Origin: Podocnemis expansa
Lineage: Eukaryota > Chordata > Testudines > Podocnemididae
NCBI GenBank assembly: GCA_007922195.1
Contig: ML681981.1
Location: 9,669,857-9,733,856 of the forward strand
Length of the DNA stretch: 64,000 nucleotides
Direction of reading: 5' to 3'
Positions 53,451 to 64,000 of the stretch are shown one piece after another. The notes beneath the pieces are model-generated. The model ran no database searches and had not been told where the DNA came from. It saw nothing but the letters and a program-made list of their open reading frames with translations. How positions within the stretch are numbered: position 1 is the first letter of the stretch; each line of letters begins with the position of its first letter. Position numbers and translations under genes: made by a program.

Positions 53451-56319
53451 GTTCATTTTGAGTGTTATCAAAATGCATCCTCAAATTTTCTGAACAGAAC
53501 TTCACAATTCTTCTTGTTGCTTAGCACTACGCATTTTATCACGTGGTAGATTTTTATGGTCAGAGACTTGGTTTCAGCCTTTGGCAATGAAGTGGAATTC
53601 CTTTACTGGGGACAAGATACTACTCTGATGTCAATTTAAGTCATAAGACATTTTATGGGTATTGGATGACAGTTCCGGAAGCACTTCCTTGGTTTTATCA
53701 AATAACTTGATAAATGCACCAGTAATAGTGTAATGCTGGAACAAATCCATGGCACCTTTAAAATGTTTCCCTCTAGTTAACTCTCTCAGCTTACTCTGCT
53801 GCCAATGCCCTGCTTAAAGGTACCTTTGCAAGTGGAGTGCCAGGCAGCTTGATTTCTCAGCTGGCCACTTTCCTGAACTCCAGTCATGTGACCAGAACCT
53901 GAAAGTGCTTGGCCCACCCGAGTTAGCTGCAAGGCCTGCCAAAGGTTAAGTCCTAAGCAAAAAAAAACAAAAACAAAAAAAACCGTAAGTCTGGGAGGGG
54001 GACACATCCTCCCAAACTCTGCCCATGGAAAACAGGTATTTTCCCTCCCTTTTAGTGAAGCTCAATTATCCATTGCTCCCTTTGCTGTGGGCAGGATATT
54101 CCAGTTAGCTGTAGAGAAGTGGTTTTGATGGGGATATTCTCAATACTCCAGATTCAATGTGAGCTCTCTTTCAATCATGTTTTCATGCATTTTTTCAACC
54201 CACTGCTGTGTAACCCAGCTTGATGAGAAATGCATGTATCACAATAGAGGCAGACCTTAACTGTGCCATTAAGTCTAGCACGTCCCACTTTGGGTTGTTT
54301 TGAGGACAGCTGTCATAATTCTGCACAACGCTTTTGGCACCCTCCTGAAGCTGCATGTACTTCTCTAATTGGTCTGTAGTTATACCATAATTACAGTAGC
54401 TTGAAGCATCTGGAATGTTTTAACTGTTGTCATTCACAAACAGTGGAACTACAATATTCGCTTGTGTTTCGACTTGTGCTATGCAAAATATTATTTTTAG
54501 ATTAAGTGGAACAAGCCAGGAGCTTGGGTATATATAAAACTCAATTGTACAGAAAAAAAAATTTGCTAATAAAAATCATTTTTATGGAATATGGTATAAT
54601 AAATGTAACATCGAAGAATGATGATATGAGATTAGTCTTTATTTTCTGGCCTCAGTCACCTGACATCAGTAAGGGGTTACAAAAATTTAGTGCCCATTTT
54701 CACGTTAGGGATTAATGTACCCTGAGTGTAATGGCTATACTCTTGCATATATATATTTTAAGCTAATCACATGGCAGCTTAAAGAATCCTGCTGCATTTT
54801 AAAATGTTCAGTCAAGTGATGAATCTCAACACATTGAAGTGCAAGTTTGGATTTGGCTAAATTGAAGAAAAAAACTAAAGTGATTTTTTATGTAGCTGGG
54901 AAATGTCCTTAGGCCCAGAAGTATTTGAGCAAGCTGCAAGCAAATGTGTAAGAAGAGAATGGATATAGCAAGAGAAAGACAAGCCTTGTTGCTAGGATAG
55001 CAGACCTTGGGGATTTCAGAATAAATTTTATGGGGATGTTATCTTTATTTTTATTTGGGATAGGCCCCTAAAAATCACATGCATCCCCCCCCCGAGCTTT
55101 TCTTATGGCATCTATGTCATTTTGGGGGTACATTCTTTACTATCAAATCATCAGTCTAGAATATTTGCTGCCTTTTTCTTTGTAACACTTCTCATTTAAT
55201 TACAGCAATATTTGCAGCAATGATCAGACTATAGTGTAGTCTCTGTTGATCAGTTTGACTGTGCTTTCAGCTCACTAAGCTGCATTATCTGTTCATTGAC
55301 CACATTTCTCCATCCTTTTTGCTACTGTCATCCAGAGTGCTTGATCCTCCAGCATGTTCACCCAACTGTCAGCTGAAAAGGCAGTGTTCTTCCTGCAGTG
55401 TCTTTGATCTGTCTGATTTGACTTCTTTCTTTATCTATGTAGACATTAAAGTTAATCCCTGTAGTTTAGCTACCAAAATAGAAATGTGTATGTGTAAATA
55501 AGAACACTGCACTACTTTTGATAGTCATCAATAGCTCTTACATCCTCCATTAAATGTCCGCTCACAACCTCAGTTGTCTGCTATTGTAATCTCTGTTAGT
55601 CATTCATCTCTGTACACCTGAAAGTCCCACTCATATCAAACTCATTTTTATTAGGACTTTAGTATTTCGTTTTCTTTCTGCCTGCCTCCAGACTCCTCAA
55701 TGAATTGGGTTTGAAACCCAATATCAAACACTGATTTTGCTTTGAGAAGTGGGAGAGGAAGGGCAGGCATATTTTCTACATCAGACAATGAGAACTTTTT
55801 GACCTTGACTATGCAGTTAAACCGTGATTGAGGGGGATTAAGTAGAGTGTTTGGCATCATGTAGCTACAGCCGTTATCGGAGCTGCACTTTTACAAATTG
55901 CTATAGCAGAATCTTAAGTGGTATATCCAAAGAGGGAAAAAATCTGTCAGTTAACCTGCTATACTTGGCCAATTTTCAGGCAATCAAATATACTGCTGCT
56001 AGATACTTCTGTGACTTACTTTAAGAAACAAATATACTGCAAGGCATTAAAATATATTAAAGAAAGTTACTCTCATCACTGATGATAAAGTGTACAAACA
56101 GCATGAAGTTAAAACAAAACACGGGTTTACACCTTTTAATTGCTGTAAATACAGATAAAGACAACACCAGAATAATGCACTAGATGTCCAATTTATCCAG
56201 TGTTTATTGCCAATGAGAAGCATTCTAATGAGCCTGTACCCTGGACATCATCCCAGTGGAGCAGGTATACTGGATTATTTGGGTACTAATTTAACAGTGT
56301 ATAAAACAATTTAGCATAA
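53451..56319. other. Mostly unannotated; possible LTR scrap
   Basis: No gene recognised. The stretch 53800-54005 on the minus strand has LTR-like wording (GTCACATGACTGGAGTTC, then GGTACCTTTAAGCAGGGC), but no termini or target duplication were found. An A-rich tract lies at 53960-53983 and a C-run at 55086-55094. Confidence 0.4.
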
Positions 56320-56322
56320 TTA

Positions 56323-56606
56323 GGGTATGTCTACACAGCACTTTTATTTCGAAATAAAAGATATTTGGTCCACATGACATTTTCTTATTTTGAAAGGACA
56401 GATCCTGTCCTTTCGAAATAAGAACTGCTGTTTCGAAACAGGTTAAACCCAGATTGTTTCGAAATGGCTGTTATTTCAAAATGGCCGTTTCACTAACAGG
56501 CTTTCCCTTAATTCGAATGAACTTATTTCGAAATAAGGATTTTATTTTGAAATAACTCATTTTGAAATCCTTATTTCAAAATAACGATGTGTGTGTAGAC
56601 ATAGCC
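56323..56606. mobile_element. MITE, TTA TSD, TTCGAAA-rich
   Basis: The left end GGGTATGTCTACACA and the complement of the right end GGCTATGTCTACACA match at 14 of 15 positions. TTA flanks both sides (56320-56322, 56607-56609), fitting PIF/Harbinger. The 284-bp interior repeats ATTTCGAAATAA-like palindromes about eight times. It shares ends with 9537-10490 and 44451-44810, but each has a different inner sequence. Confidence 0.78.
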
Positions 56607-56609
56607 TTA

Positions 56610-57544
56610 ATATTTAAATATATTCTCCAGTTAGTTTTCATACTTGATTGTAAATTTTGTGATGGGATCTTTTTTTAAAAAGTGCCTTATCTTTGTGACT
56701 GAACGTAGTTTTTGAAGGTATCAATTTGTAACTCAACTTTATGTGAATAAGATATGAAAATAGTTTCTTCTGTTTAATCAGGCCAAACATGTTGCTTGAC
56801 AGGAAGATATTTTAGGAGAAGTAAGAATATCTATGCACTTGTCAGTGATCCGCAGGGGGCTGCGCCAGCCTCCATTTAATGCGTATAAATGTATGGAGCC
56901 ACAATACTATGAAAACTTCTGGTACTTTCTTCAGAAATCTTACTGTGAAAACATCCACTAGCTATTCAATATATGTGTCTTAAACTCTTTTTGTAAACAG
57001 TTTTTACAGTGTAAGGTATACTGAATAATTATTTGCAATTAAACAGAATTGAAAAGTAGGATATCATGAATAGCTGTGCATCTTTTTAAAAAATTGCTTC
57101 CTTTCTTAGTGGAGATTTTCATTTTCAGCCATTTGGTACTTATAAGTTATATGGGTTTTACGGTTCAGTTGTTTAACTTTTACTCATTTAAGATGACTCA
57201 GATGTACTGCTCTGTAGTGTGTGAGTCTAGAAAAGAAGTTCAAGCATTAAACTGCACTTCACAAGGCAGAACCACGAAAGGGAGCAGCTGAGTAAATCAC
57301 TTTTTCGTCCTGATGTATGCCTCCTCTGTAACTCTGTCTCAGATTTAAGACGTAAGAGAGTGATAAAAATTGTAAAGCCAGAATTTAAGGTGATTGCTTA
57401 ACCTATTATCTCATGAAGGGGAATGAAAAGTGGGTGTGGAAAGAAATCTGATTACTAGTATTTTAACAATCAATATTTAACCTTTAGTCATATCCATTCA
57501 AGTCTGAATATGACACAGTCAGACTGAGTCTAAATAGGGACTTG
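56610..57544. other. No recognisable feature
   Basis: Nothing recognised. Confidence 0.5.
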
Positions 57545-57800
57545 GAATGGTTATTGCATTACAAAAAGATAATTGTCCCTGTTCACACATTCTCACCTTG
57601 TAATCAACTGTTGTGAATGGGCTTCATCTATCCTAACCGGATTGACTTCATTAACACTTGCACTCCCCATTGTAATGTTTCTCATCCTTGCAAGTGTAGT
57701 TTACACTTCATGCATCTGAAGTGGGTTGCAGCCCATCAAAGCTTATGCCCAAAAATTTGTTAGTCTTTAAGGTGCGACAGGATTTTTGGTACTTTTTTGT
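57545..57800 (+). mobile_element. Older PLE family, 3' end
   Basis: Plus-strand copy with an old 3' UTR (AATGGTTATTGCATTAC, GAATGGGCTTCATCTATCC, TTGACTTCATTAACAC), a damaged ribozyme-like core at 57712-57748 and TTAGTCTTTAAGGTGCGAC. In the core, GCAT is followed by CTGA with the next three bases missing, then AGTGGGTTGCAGCCCATC, CAAA in place of GAAA, AGCTTATGC. The TTATGC/GGTGC wording separates this family from the younger one (CATGC/GTGCC). Despite the losses, the order of ribozyme elements is the same, so the motif predates the split of the two families. Confidence 0.7.
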
Positions 57801-57849
57801 AGGAGTTCTTTTTTGACTTTCAAGCTCATTAAAGAGCTTCTGATACAGC
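57801..57849. other. Short spacer
   Basis: Nothing recognised. Confidence 0.4.
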
Positions 57850-57955
57850 CCGATTGGTTTCTTGTTATTCCTTCACATCCCTTTCCTAATGGTTAACGTC
57901 ATCGATGATTTCTTGCCTTGACTTCTCAGATCTCTGTTCTTTGTAACACTGGAAG
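57850..57955 (-). repeat. Fragment related to CR1 upstream part
   Basis: CCCTTTCCTAATGGTTAAC, TTTCTTGCCTTGACTTCTC, AGATCTCTGTTCTTTGTAAC resemble 61375-61450 (CCCTATCCTAATGAGTAAC, TTTCTTGCCTTGACCTCTTA, AATCTCTGTCCTTTTTAAC), which continues the CR1 copy at 60717. It is therefore probably part of the same CR1 subfamily or a repeat adjoining it. Confidence 0.5.
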
Positions 57956-58998
57956 CAGGGGTTAAAGTAGGCCAGAATGGCCCAGAACACTGTTCCAGGG
58001 CCCTCAAGTTTGACGGCCAGCGTTCTGGGCACCCAAAAATTAGAAAAAGCAGGTGGAATGCGTTTTCCACTCTGCCCTGGCCTGGGAGCTGTGGCCAGCC
58101 TGGGCTGCTCCTTCATGGAGAAACAGACTAAGGCTAAACCAGTTTAGCCAGTTGGGAGCTGCCTCCTGGGTCCTAGTCCTGGGAGGGTTCCCTTTCTGTG
58201 TGTGCTGGGCTGCCCAGCTTACATAGAAAGGAATTTCTTCCAGCACTAAGGCCCAGGGGGGAGCATCTAACTGCAGCACAGCACCGGAGCCCCTGCAGGA
58301 AAGGAAACTGAAGGAAGTTGCATGGGTCTGATCCAGGGGACCCCTCACATCCTCACCCGCACCTCTGCCATACATTGTGAAGGGCTGACCCATCCCTCCC
58401 CTCCTCTCCGCTCCTCAGGTGAGTTGGGGGATGAGGCTACCCAACTCCAGCCAGGGGCTGGGGTCCCAGCTGCAACAGGGGACAGTACATGATAGGGTGG
58501 GGATGTCAGGCCAGGACAGCCCTTCAAGGGGGGCGGGGGGGATGCAGGAGTTGCTGAGGGATGCCCTTCAGTTCCTCCACCTCATATAATAAAGAGCCAC
58601 TCTGGCCCCCCTTCCTTCCCCACAGGCAGGGTGTTGTGGTGAGGCTGCCCTGTTTCAGTCAAGCTGGGCTGCAGGGCTGTTGCAGGGGATCAGGGGCTGC
58701 CACACACTAGGTAATTGCAGGGGAGGGAAGTGCATGGTGGGGATTTGCATCCACCCAGCCACATGTCCTTCCCCTGCTGGTACAGGGTCCCGCTGCCCAG
58801 GGCAGCTGGGGTGGGGGGGCTGGGACTCCTCCTGAAGGGAGGGGGGTTCAAATGTGGGCCTGGCCCCCAGGAGCCAGTCACCCTCAGTATGCCACTGGGG
58901 GAAGGCACAGGGGATCAGGGAGCTGGTGGGCAGGAAGGTCAGGGAAGAGGTTTGGGGAGGAGCGGGCAGGGAAGGAGCCTGGGAGGGTTGGGAAGTCA
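57956..58998. other. Unexplained GC-rich block
   Basis: About 1 kb of high GC content in an AT-rich neighbourhood. It begins CAGGGGTTAAAGTAGGCC, resembling a hAT-like CAGGGG start, but no inverted partner was found. Frames of 117-124 codons on the minus strand and 121 on the plus strand overlap and look compositional. G-rich tracts (GGGGGGCGGGGGGG-like near 58530-58541, and 58810-58850) are frequent. Could be a composite of GC-rich MITEs, or an island; CpG is not especially frequent, so a promoter island is not supported. Confidence 0.35.
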
Positions 58999-59543
58999 TG
59001 GGATCTATGTAGGTGATTATATATTTCAAAGGTTAAATGTATCAAATTATTTTTTTTGCTTGTGCTTGGGAGGTGAATGACTCATGAAATGATTTTATTT
59101 TTCTGGATCCGCCCCCCCCCCCTTCCAATTTTGCTGATTCCATGCTAGTAAGGATAATATGGTCCTGGATGGAGACAGCGTTTCCTCCATTACAGATCCA
59201 AGGACTCATGCACGTTTCTCAGTTATTCTAGAGACTAAAATGTGAATTATTTAAAAAGTGTCTTATTGCACAGTGCTTACTTGCCCCGTATGTACATTCC
59301 ACAGACTCACTCACTATTTATAGGAAGCTGCTACCAATTTCTTCCTAAAATGTCTAATAAAGGGGATCTTTAAAACTGCTCCCACTTTGGAGATGACCAA
59401 ATACAACAGATATTTCTTAGTAGTTTAGATTTTGTCTTTTATTGTCCTGATCTTTTTTTAAAATCTGGGATTGATTTCTTAAACAAAGCAAAGTGTGCAG
59501 TGCCCTACTGAAAGCAAGTTATATTTTGGAGGCTAAGACAAGA
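58999..59543. other. No recognisable feature
   Basis: Nothing recognised apart from a C-run at 59111-59122. Confidence 0.5.
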
Positions 59544-59605
59544 TGATCATAGAACTGGAAGGAACCATGAGAGGTCACTGAGACCAGTCCTCTGCATTCA
59601 TGCCA
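59544..59605 (-). mobile_element. CR1 LINE 3' terminal fragment
   Basis: GATCATAGAACTGGAAGGAA, CCATGAGAGGTCACTGAGAC, CAGTCCTCTGC: the reverse complement of a CR1-like terminus, similar to 13664-13711. Short and diverged. Confidence 0.65.
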
Positions 59606-60716
59606 GGACCAAATACCATGTAGGGGGATGCAGGAGGCAGCATGTGAGGCTGGGATCAGGATTAGGACAGAGGGGACAGCGGGTGAGACCAGCATGAGAG
59701 CAGGTGGCAGAGGGGGCAGTGTGCGAGGCCAGGATCAGGGCCAGTATTTTTATGGAGTGATAACTGATGTACATGGTATTGAGGAATGGTTGCAAATACC
59801 TACCTGGGCTGGGGCCAGACAATAAGGGAAGAGGGCCCAGCGATTATGAGGGTCTGGAGCCTGTCAAAGTTATACTTTTTAACACTGACAAGAATCATGT
59901 AATGAAGCCATTGTTGACAGCTCTTCTTTCTTACACAGTCTCTTGAACCAAAGTGCCAGGATGTTATAAATGTGCTGTAAATATGAGTTCCAACTGGACT
60001 TTTTTGTTTTAGAAATATCACTGTTCACATACAAAGAATGAGAATACATGGAAATACCATAAGTGAAATTGGTGCTCTGGAAAAATGCATTCATCTGGGG
60101 CCAATAAGCTTGATTCTTTAAAAAAGAAACATAAACAAATAGCCTGTAATGAAAAACAACATAAAAATAGTAGTATCATTTTTGAAAATTTCTCTGTTCT
60201 ATTTTTATATATCAAATTGCAGGGAACAATTACTATACTTGATTTAGTCTTCTAAGTACAGTTTGACAGTTTTTAACTATCCCAGTTCATAGGAAATGCA
60301 TGCATCATTTATGTCAGATTTTTATGCACTTGGAAGAACGTGTTCTGCACTTTTCCAAAGGAAAGCATCCACTTTATTACATACAGTATGTTCATTAAAT
60401 CCCTTTCCTTGTTTATATAAGTGCTCACGTCTCCATTAGTCATTCAGGCAGAAAGCATGTCTGTGTGATGCATCTACTGCAGCACACAAAGCTCACTTAA
60501 AAAAAGATTACCTTTGATTACAAAAGAGGTAATTTTGCTCCTTTAATGGGCATAATAGCACATTATTTTTCTCCACTTGGGTTATCAACTGACTGTGAAG
60601 GGATGGTGGGTGACAGCTTAAAAACTCTTATAAAAACTCTAGGGCTGAGTGGTACCATTGTCTAGACAGTGTTTCACAATTTGTTTTTGACTTGGGAACT
60701 GTAAGCTAACTTAAGA
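59606..60716. other. Unannotated; purine-rich imperfect duplication
   Basis: A G-rich region at about 59622-59740 contains two similar passages (GGAGGCAGCATGTGAGGC, GGGATCAGG and GGGGGCAGTGTGCGAGGC, CAGGATCAGG), an old tandem duplication of about 85 bp. The rest is plain. Confidence 0.5.
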
Positions 60717-61460
60717 TATAAGAGTGGCTATCCTGGGTCATGCCAATGGTCCATCTTGCCCAGCATTGTCTCTTTTGACAGTGGCTGATGCCAGGTGTTT
60801 CAGAGGGAATGAGTAGAACATGTAATTATCAAGTGAGCCATCACCTCTCATCCAGCCCCAGCATCTGGCAGTCGGAGGCTTAGGGATACTCAGAGCATGG
60901 GGTTACATTCCTGACCATCTTGGCTGATAGCTACTGATGGACTTTTTTGGACCCCAGTTATATTTCTGTGCTTTACAACATCCTCTGGCAACAAGTTCCA
61001 CTGGTTGTATGAAAAAGTTCTTCATAATGTTTGTCAACCTGCTGCCTATTAATTTTACTGGGTGATCCCTGGTTCTTGTGTTAAGTGAAGGGGTGATAAT
61101 ACTTCTATTCACTTTCTACAGTACATTGGTGATTTTGTAGATCTTAAGCATATCTCCCTCATTCAGCTCTTTTCCATATTGAACAGCTCCAGTCTTTTTA
61201 AGCTCTCCTCAATTGGAAGCTATTCCATACACTTAATTATTTTTGTTCCCTTCTCTGTACATTTTTCCATTTCTAACACATCTTTTTTTGACATGGGGTG
61301 ACCAGAACTGCATTCAGCATTAAAGGTGTGTGGACTTATTTAGTGGTATTATGAAATTTACTGTCTGATTATCTGTCCCTATCCTAATGAGTAACATTAG
61401 CTATGCTTTCTTGCCTTGACCTCTTAAATCTCTGTCCTTTTTAACATTGGACTTGTATAA
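60717..61460 (-). mobile_element. CR1 LINE 3' region, minus strand
   Basis: The plus strand begins TATAAGAGTGGCTATCCTGG, GTCATGCCAATGGTCCATC, GACAGTGGCTGATGCCAGG and continues to ACAACATCCTCTGGCAAC, AACCTGCTGCCTATTAATTT, TGGTTCTTGTGTTAAGTG, GGAAGCTATTCCATACAC, TTTGACATGGGGTGACCAG. It follows the copy at 24443-25060 over its whole length and extends further. Not coding; a truncated, old insertion. Confidence 0.86.
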
Positions 61461-61863
61461 TAAAACCATTGTTGACAGCTTTGGAGCACTGTTTGTGATT
61501 TCTAGAAGGCCCGGTGCTGGGGTATGCTAAGCCATAAGAAGAGATGCTCTCAGACCGGTGTACTGGAACTAGTGCCATGGAGGAGGATGGTGACACAGAG
61601 GAGCCGGACAGACTAAGCCCAGCTCCCCTGGACAGAACCAGTGGGTGCAATACAACCACTTGGGTCTGGGCTGCACCTGGGCCAATATAGAGCTGTTTAT
61701 GGGTAGTTGGCAGAGACTGACTAAGCCAGCCTGTGCCCTGGGGAGTGAAAGCCTCAGAGAAGAGAAGTTAGCTCCTCTGGTGGTCCCTGGAGCAAGGGGC
61801 CAGTGCCTCAGGGAAGCTGCCCTAGGGTTGTTGCTCTAGAAAGAGAGCAGAGCTAACTGAGGC
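61461..61863. other. Unclassified GC-richer stretch
   Basis: About 400 bp of GC-richer sequence, 61500-61860, with LTR-like wording (CAGACTAAGCCCAGCTCC, GGAGTGAAAGCCTCAGAG) but no termini or signals. Could be a decayed LTR. Confidence 0.3.
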
Positions 61864-62126
61864 TTGTTATATGCTGCCAGCAGATTTCAGTGGCAGTTGA
61901 TGGGAGAGATGCATGGTATGTAGCGCGATTTGCACATCTCCCATCAGCTTCCTATCATCCACTTGCTGCAGGATCTTCCTTACATTGTTTTGAGTGGAAA
62001 TGCCCTCTGGAAATTATGGGGGTGAATTAACACTGTCAGCTTATGAATCAATTGAGCTGATCTCCACTGCTGCTCATTCGATCCTGCAGAATGCTGACAG
62101 TGCCATCATCAGTGTAGATGCACTCT
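61864..62126. mobile_element. Hairpin MITE, Harbinger-like
   Basis: TTATATGCTGCCAGCAGATT at the left and CATCATCAGTGTAGATGCAC at the right match the inverted ends of the copies at 26827 and 34814 in opposite orientation. CATGGTATGTAGCGCGATTT lies between GGGAGAGATG and CATCTCCCATC, the central hairpin in degenerate form. 'GATCTCCACTGCTGCTCATT' and 'CCCTCTGGAAATTATGGG' fit the family interior. Confidence 0.6.
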
Positions 62127-62534
62127 GAAACTGGGACACTCCCAGGAACTGGAATACCAGATGGGTCTGAGAGAAGAGGCCCTAAAGCCTGTCGGCATTG
62201 AGTTAAAAAGCTTTTCTGCCCATGGAAGAGCATGCTTTGGACTTGGGCTGAGATCTGGCCTGGTAATATGTGGTACCAAAAGCAGGTCTCTGACCTATGC
62301 TTAGAATAAAAGGTCAGAGAGAGGAGATGATCTCCCTGTTAGTGCTGGAACAGCAGCAAGTGCGTCTCTTTTCTTCTGCCCCAATTCTTTACATGCAACA
62401 CATTTTAGGGAATGAAAAGGGATGGAGCAGCGCTGAATGGAAGTGGCAGCAAGATGAAAAGGGCAAGCAAGCTGCTTTTCCCCTTCCCATGCCTGTACTC
62501 ATTTTGGGTCCTAGCACCCACAGAACTTTGTGGC
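62127..62534. other. No recognisable feature
   Basis: Nothing recognised. Confidence 0.5.
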
Positions 62535-62662
62535 CAAGTTCCAAAGGTGCAGCCATGTTAGTCTAGGTCAGTAAAACAAACGAGTCCTGTGGCACTTAAA
62601 TGCAATAAATACATTGCTAGTCTTTAAGTGCCACAAAACTGCTTGTTTGTTTTACTGAACTT
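62535..62662. mobile_element. Minimal PLE foldback
   Basis: Left arm: AAGTTCCAAAGGTGCAGCC, ATGTTAGTCTAGG, AACGAGTCCTGTGGCAC. Right arm: GTCTTTAAGTGCCACAAAAC, TTGTTTGTTTTACTGAAC. Only about 30 bp (TTAAATGCAATAAATACATT) lie between the arms, so the pair is a nearly continuous inverted repeat with no ribozyme core. It is the shortest of the foldbacks in the window. The right arm stops before the terminus. Confidence 0.72.
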
Positions 62663-64000
62663 TATGGGTTTCTTTTTCAGATGGCTGCTTTGCATACTAT
62701 GTCTGCTTTGCACAGTCTTCTGTGCCAGCCTGAGCAAGACTGGATCATGTGATGAGGAGAAAGCCTGACCCCATTTAGCCCAGGATGGGAACTGCAGCCC
62801 TTAAAGGCCCTGCCTTGATTTGGTCAGGGCAGGGATCCTAGAATCTGTGTAAGAAAGATAAAAGGCCTGAGAAAAGAAAGCTCTAACTAGACTTGGGATG
62901 AAGTTCTGAGAGGCAGACAAACGGAAGGAGGAAGTGCTGCAACAGAAGTGAAGAAGATGGTGAGAGGGAGATGTGGTCACTTTTTTCTACATTTTGTGGC
63001 TCTCTGAAGAGGATTATGCCTCTTATTCAAGTGCGTTTATATTATCCCTAAGGCATTTACTTAACTCTCAGTGGTCCCTTCTCAGGGAGCTCATGTGGAC
63101 CTATGTTCTGTGATGCACAAGTAATTGTGAGCTAGTTGTATCTTGACCCCACTTCCTGCACAATGAAGTTCCATTGGCTTTGGTATCAATTTGTGCCTCC
63201 ATGCCTGTGACGGGTAAGGTTTGCTCTGAACGAAATATCTCAAATACAGATAGTTAAACTGCAGAGCAGATGTGATTTTTACATCAGACAATCTTTCCCC
63301 AACGTCACAGTACTTCTTACCTGCTCATGTTAAAGCTGAGTCTCATACTACAACAAATTGTTTTTACGTATTCGTCTGAAAAACCAAATGACAGCTGTGC
63401 TTGTTCTTTAAATAATAAATCTGTTATCTTTAAAATTAGTCATCACTTAGATGATCACTCATCTGTATATCTCCAGAGGCCAGGGATAGTGGGTTTTTGG
63501 TGAAGTATGGGTAGTTCTATAATTGAAATGAATATCAACCTCTGTTGCCACAGCAGTGAAGGACATTAAGTACAGTTGGCTAAACCCCTGGAGAGTCTCT
63601 GAGAAATTTGGGAGCACTGATTCATTATTTTCCTTTTAGGTTATGTAATGGGGAGAACTGAGAAACTCATGTTGTAAATTTACATTGAACATAAAACTCC
63701 CTCTTTGCACCTTCAGTAAACATATTAAAACATATCTATTGTCAACCATTTTTTTAATATGTGTTCCTTCTTAGTTTGGAAAGAAATTTCAAATCCTGTT
63801 ACTTTAACGAACACTGCAGATGAAATACAATCCTTATTTCTTCATAAGTAGTCAAAAATAAACATTTTTTAATCCAAGTTCTTAGAGGAGAAGTGGAAGA
63901 GTTCATGAACCAATCATTTTCTGCTTTTGGCATACCATATGGAACTTTTCTAACAGCTATTTATAAGGTCCTAATGTGTTTATTTTCACAATATATCTGA
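62663..64000. other. Unannotated; weak LTR-like part
   Basis: Around 62740-62960 a TATA-like GATAAAAGG (about 62859) sits between 'CTTAAAGGCCCTGCC' and 'GGGATGAAGTTCTGAG', resembling LTR wording, but no ends are seen. From 63000 to the end the sequence is AT-rich with nothing recognised. Confidence 0.35.

Noticed and set aside
57956..58998. GC-rich block considered as a CpG island promoter
   Set aside because: High GC but few CpG pairs, and no exon or transcription signal beside it.
62740..62960. Possible LTR with GATAAAAGG box
   Set aside because: No TG...CA termini, AATAAA or target duplication; mentioned only as a weak part of an unannotated stretch.

Overview
This window looks like non-coding DNA from a reptile, most likely a turtle (a crocodilian is less likely). 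The evidence is the repeat mix. There are CR1 LINE 3' ends of the turtle/crocodile type, MIR-type SINEs, many Penelope-like (PLE) 3' ends, hAT-type and Harbinger-type MITEs, solo LTRs, and relics of an LTR-retrotransposon and of a second LINE reverse transcriptase. Base composition is AT-rich with isolated GC-rich blocks. I found no protein-coding exon of a host gene that I can support. All open reading frames are short, and the longest fall inside repeats. The window is probably intergenic, or one or more large introns.

Layout. 1-8 kb: mostly plain sequence with two hAT-type MITEs (one with an 8-bp target duplication), an LTR-like block at 3873-4291, a PLE end with a hammerhead-like fold at 6232-6272, and a solo LTR at 7040-7440 with a GGGCC target duplication. 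9.5-10.5 kb: a 954-bp MITE with a GC-rich interior. 15.3-18.4 kb: a PLE cluster. It holds a minus-strand copy encoding a broken GIY-YIG nuclease, inserted inside a MITE, a divergently oriented plus-strand copy, and two foldback pairs. 21.1-25.1 kb: CR1 copies in opposite orientations. 26.8-35.4 kb: three copies of a hairpin-bearing MITE, a Ty3/gypsy-like RT scrap, a PLE end, a hAT-type MITE, and a roughly 1.3 kb LINE RT relic. 38.1-39.6 kb: a MIR split by a 723-bp MITE with TTA duplication, a second MITE family, and a PLE foldback. 44.5 kb: a MITE filled with TTCGAA-like palindromes. 46.6-53.5 kb: two hAT-type MITEs with target duplications, a tandem-unit element, a CR1 end and PLE foldbacks. 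56.3-64 kb: a Harbinger-like MITE, an older PLE family copy, an unexplained GC-rich block, a CR1 copy, a hairpin MITE and a PLE foldback.

The most interesting signal is in the PLE ends. Three copies keep a 41-nt arrangement matching a minimal hammerhead ribozyme: stem I GCAT/ATGC, CTGANGA, a 6-bp stem II, GAAA, and a self-complementary AGCT in place of stem III. Hammerheads are known in Penelope-like elements of other animals, so the class is not new. The looped-out stem III, which suggests action as a dimer, and the frequent inverted pairing of these ends are worth testing. The sequence also allows a clear order of insertion at several nested loci.
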